A model generated the notes under the pieces. It saw only the letters and a list, made by a program, of their open reading frames with translations. It was not told the origin of the DNA and did not search any database. Position numbers and translations under genes: made by a program. Shown here in pieces: positions 4,604 to 5,457 of a stretch of DNA of 5,457 nucleotides (its first letter is position 1; each line of letters starts with the position of its first letter). Where the stretch lies: assembly GCA_946479015.1 (NCBI GenBank), contig CAMLEQ010000280.1:1-5457 (forward strand), given 5' to 3'. The DNA comes from an uncultured Gemmatimonadota bacterium (GTDB lineage Bacteria > Gemmatimonadota > Gemmatimonadetes > Gemmatimonadales > Gemmatimonadaceae).

Positions 4604-5457
4604 ATGCACGATCTGTCTCGGTACCTCGAAGATCGCACGCTCATCATGCTGTCGAACCGGGAGCCGTACGAGCACCGGTTCGTCGAAGGCGCGGGTGGGG
4701 AGACGAGCATCGAGGTCCGGCAGCCGCCGGGCGGCCTGGTGTCGGCGCTCGATCCGACCATGCAGGCCACGCACGGCGTCTGGGTGGCGTGGGGCTCGGG
4801 CAGCGCCGACGTCGCGACCGCGGATGCCGAGGGGCGCGTGTTCGTCCCGCCGGCCGCACCCGCCTACACGCTGCGTCGCGTGTTCCTCGACGAGGCGGAG
4901 GTGGATGGCTACTATCTCGGCTTCGCGAACAGTTCGCTCTGGCCGCTCTGCCACCTCCTCGTCCAGCACTTTCACTACCGCGCCGAGTACTGGGAGCGCT
5001 ACCGCCTCGTGAACGAGAAGTTCGCGCGCGCCGTGGCGGACGAGATCCGGCGTGCCGAGAAGAAACCGGTGGTCTGGATCCAGGACTATCACTTCGGCCT
5101 CGCGGCGGAGATGATCCGCGAGCACTGCGATCCGCTCCTCATTCACCAGTTCTGGCACATCCCCTTCCCGCCGGCGGACATCCTGCGCCTCCTCCCCGTG
5201 GGCGTGGACGAGGCGCTGCTCCGCGGCATGCTCGGCAACGACCTGATCGAGTTCCACACCGAGCGCTACGCGCTCAACTTCCTCGGCTGCGTGGCCGAAT
5301 TCATCCCCGAGGCGGAGATCGACGCCGAATCGCTCGCCGTCCACTACCAGGGGCGGCAGGTGGAAGTGGCGAGCTTCCCCATCAGCATCGACATGGAGCG
5401 GTACGAGCAGCTCGCGCAGACGCCGGATAGCTCGGCGCTCGCCGAGCGGCTGCGCTC
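4604..5457 (+). CDS. otsA: GT20 glycosyltransferase, trehalose-6-phosphate synthase (OtsA)-like, 3' end beyond window
   Basis: The 284 visible residues are the N-terminal Rossmann domain and the beginning of the second domain of a family 20 glycosyltransferase. OtsA joins glucose from UDP- or GDP-glucose to glucose 6-phosphate, giving trehalose 6-phosphate for stress protection. Motifs are LSNREPY (16-22), the donor loop PPGGLVSALDP (41-51), GVWVAWGSG (58-66), YYLGFANSSLWPLCH (103-117), VWIQDYHFGL (157-166), HQFWHIPFPPADIL (181-194), IEFHTERYALNF (215-226) and FPISIDMERY (258-267). D161 and H185 match E. coli Asp130 and His154. Differences from OtsA are Q160 where HDYH has His, and W184 where LHIPFP has Leu. 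This may be a divergent clade, or a relative such as glucosylglycerol-phosphate synthase. The C-terminal half, and any fused phosphatase domain, lie beyond the right edge. The gene is divergent from the minus-strand block, so it is independently controlled. Confidence 0.93.
   Translation, partial: MHDLSRYLEDRTLIMLSNREPYEHRFVEGAGGETSIEVRQPPGGLVSALDPTMQATHGVWVAWGSGSADVATADAEGRVFVPPAAPAYTLRRVFLDEAEVDGYYLGFANSSLWPLCHLLVQHFHYRAEYWERYRLVNEKFARAVADEIRRAEKKPVVWIQDYHFGLAAEMIREHCDPLLIHQFWHIPFPPADILRLLPVGVDEALLRGMLGNDLIEFHTERYALNFLGCVAEFIPEAEIDAESLAVHYQGRQVEVASFPISIDMERYEQLAQTPDSSALAERLR

Noticed and set aside
4517..5344. A 275-codon minus-strand open frame antisense to the GT20 gene
   Set aside because: It resembles a plausible acidic/basic protein in places, but it has no known motif, and the plus strand carries a clear run of GT20 motifs.

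Overview
The window is very GC-rich (by eye about 70%), has G/C-biased third codon positions throughout, and is densely packed with no gene-free stretch over 300 bases. It looks chromosomal: there are no mobile elements, CRISPR arrays, tRNA or rRNA genes. The gene families, the frequent GTG starts and two promoter-like sites resembling the Bacteroidetes-type consensus (TTTG, about 20 bases, TAnnTTTG) suggest a Gemmatimonadota-like member of the FCB superphylum. This assignment is an inference from style and cannot be proved from the sequence alone.

Seven genes lie on the minus strand and one on the plus strand. Read in the direction of transcription, the first minus-strand block (4487 down to 1632) holds four tightly coupled genes. 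They encode an exported NTF2/SnoaL-like protein, a stand-alone GHMP-family sugar kinase (2-base gap), an M20 ArgE/DapE-type metallo-hydrolase (4-base GTGA overlap) and a 72-residue protein with a WYL-like pattern (1-base TGATG overlap). After a 64-base gap with its own promoter-like site comes the second block (1567 to 1). It encodes an RNase HI-family protein with two altered catalytic positions, a 60-residue single-pass membrane protein and a DPM1-like family 2 glycosyltransferase cut by the left edge.

Divergent from all of these, at 4604 on the plus strand, is the N-terminal 284 residues of a GT20 trehalose-6-phosphate synthase-like enzyme, cut by the right edge. About 116 bases separate it from the NTF2-like gene, and this region must carry control signals for both directions.

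The first block may serve salvage or remodelling of a sugar or N-acyl compound, since it pairs a kinase with a deacylase, but no substrate can be read from the sequence. The second block looks like housekeeping plus envelope glycan synthesis. The points most worth checking are the degenerate RNase H active site, the matched pair of promoter-like sites before genes that lack Shine-Dalgarno sequences, and the small coupled WYL-like protein. No clear new defence or mobile system was found.
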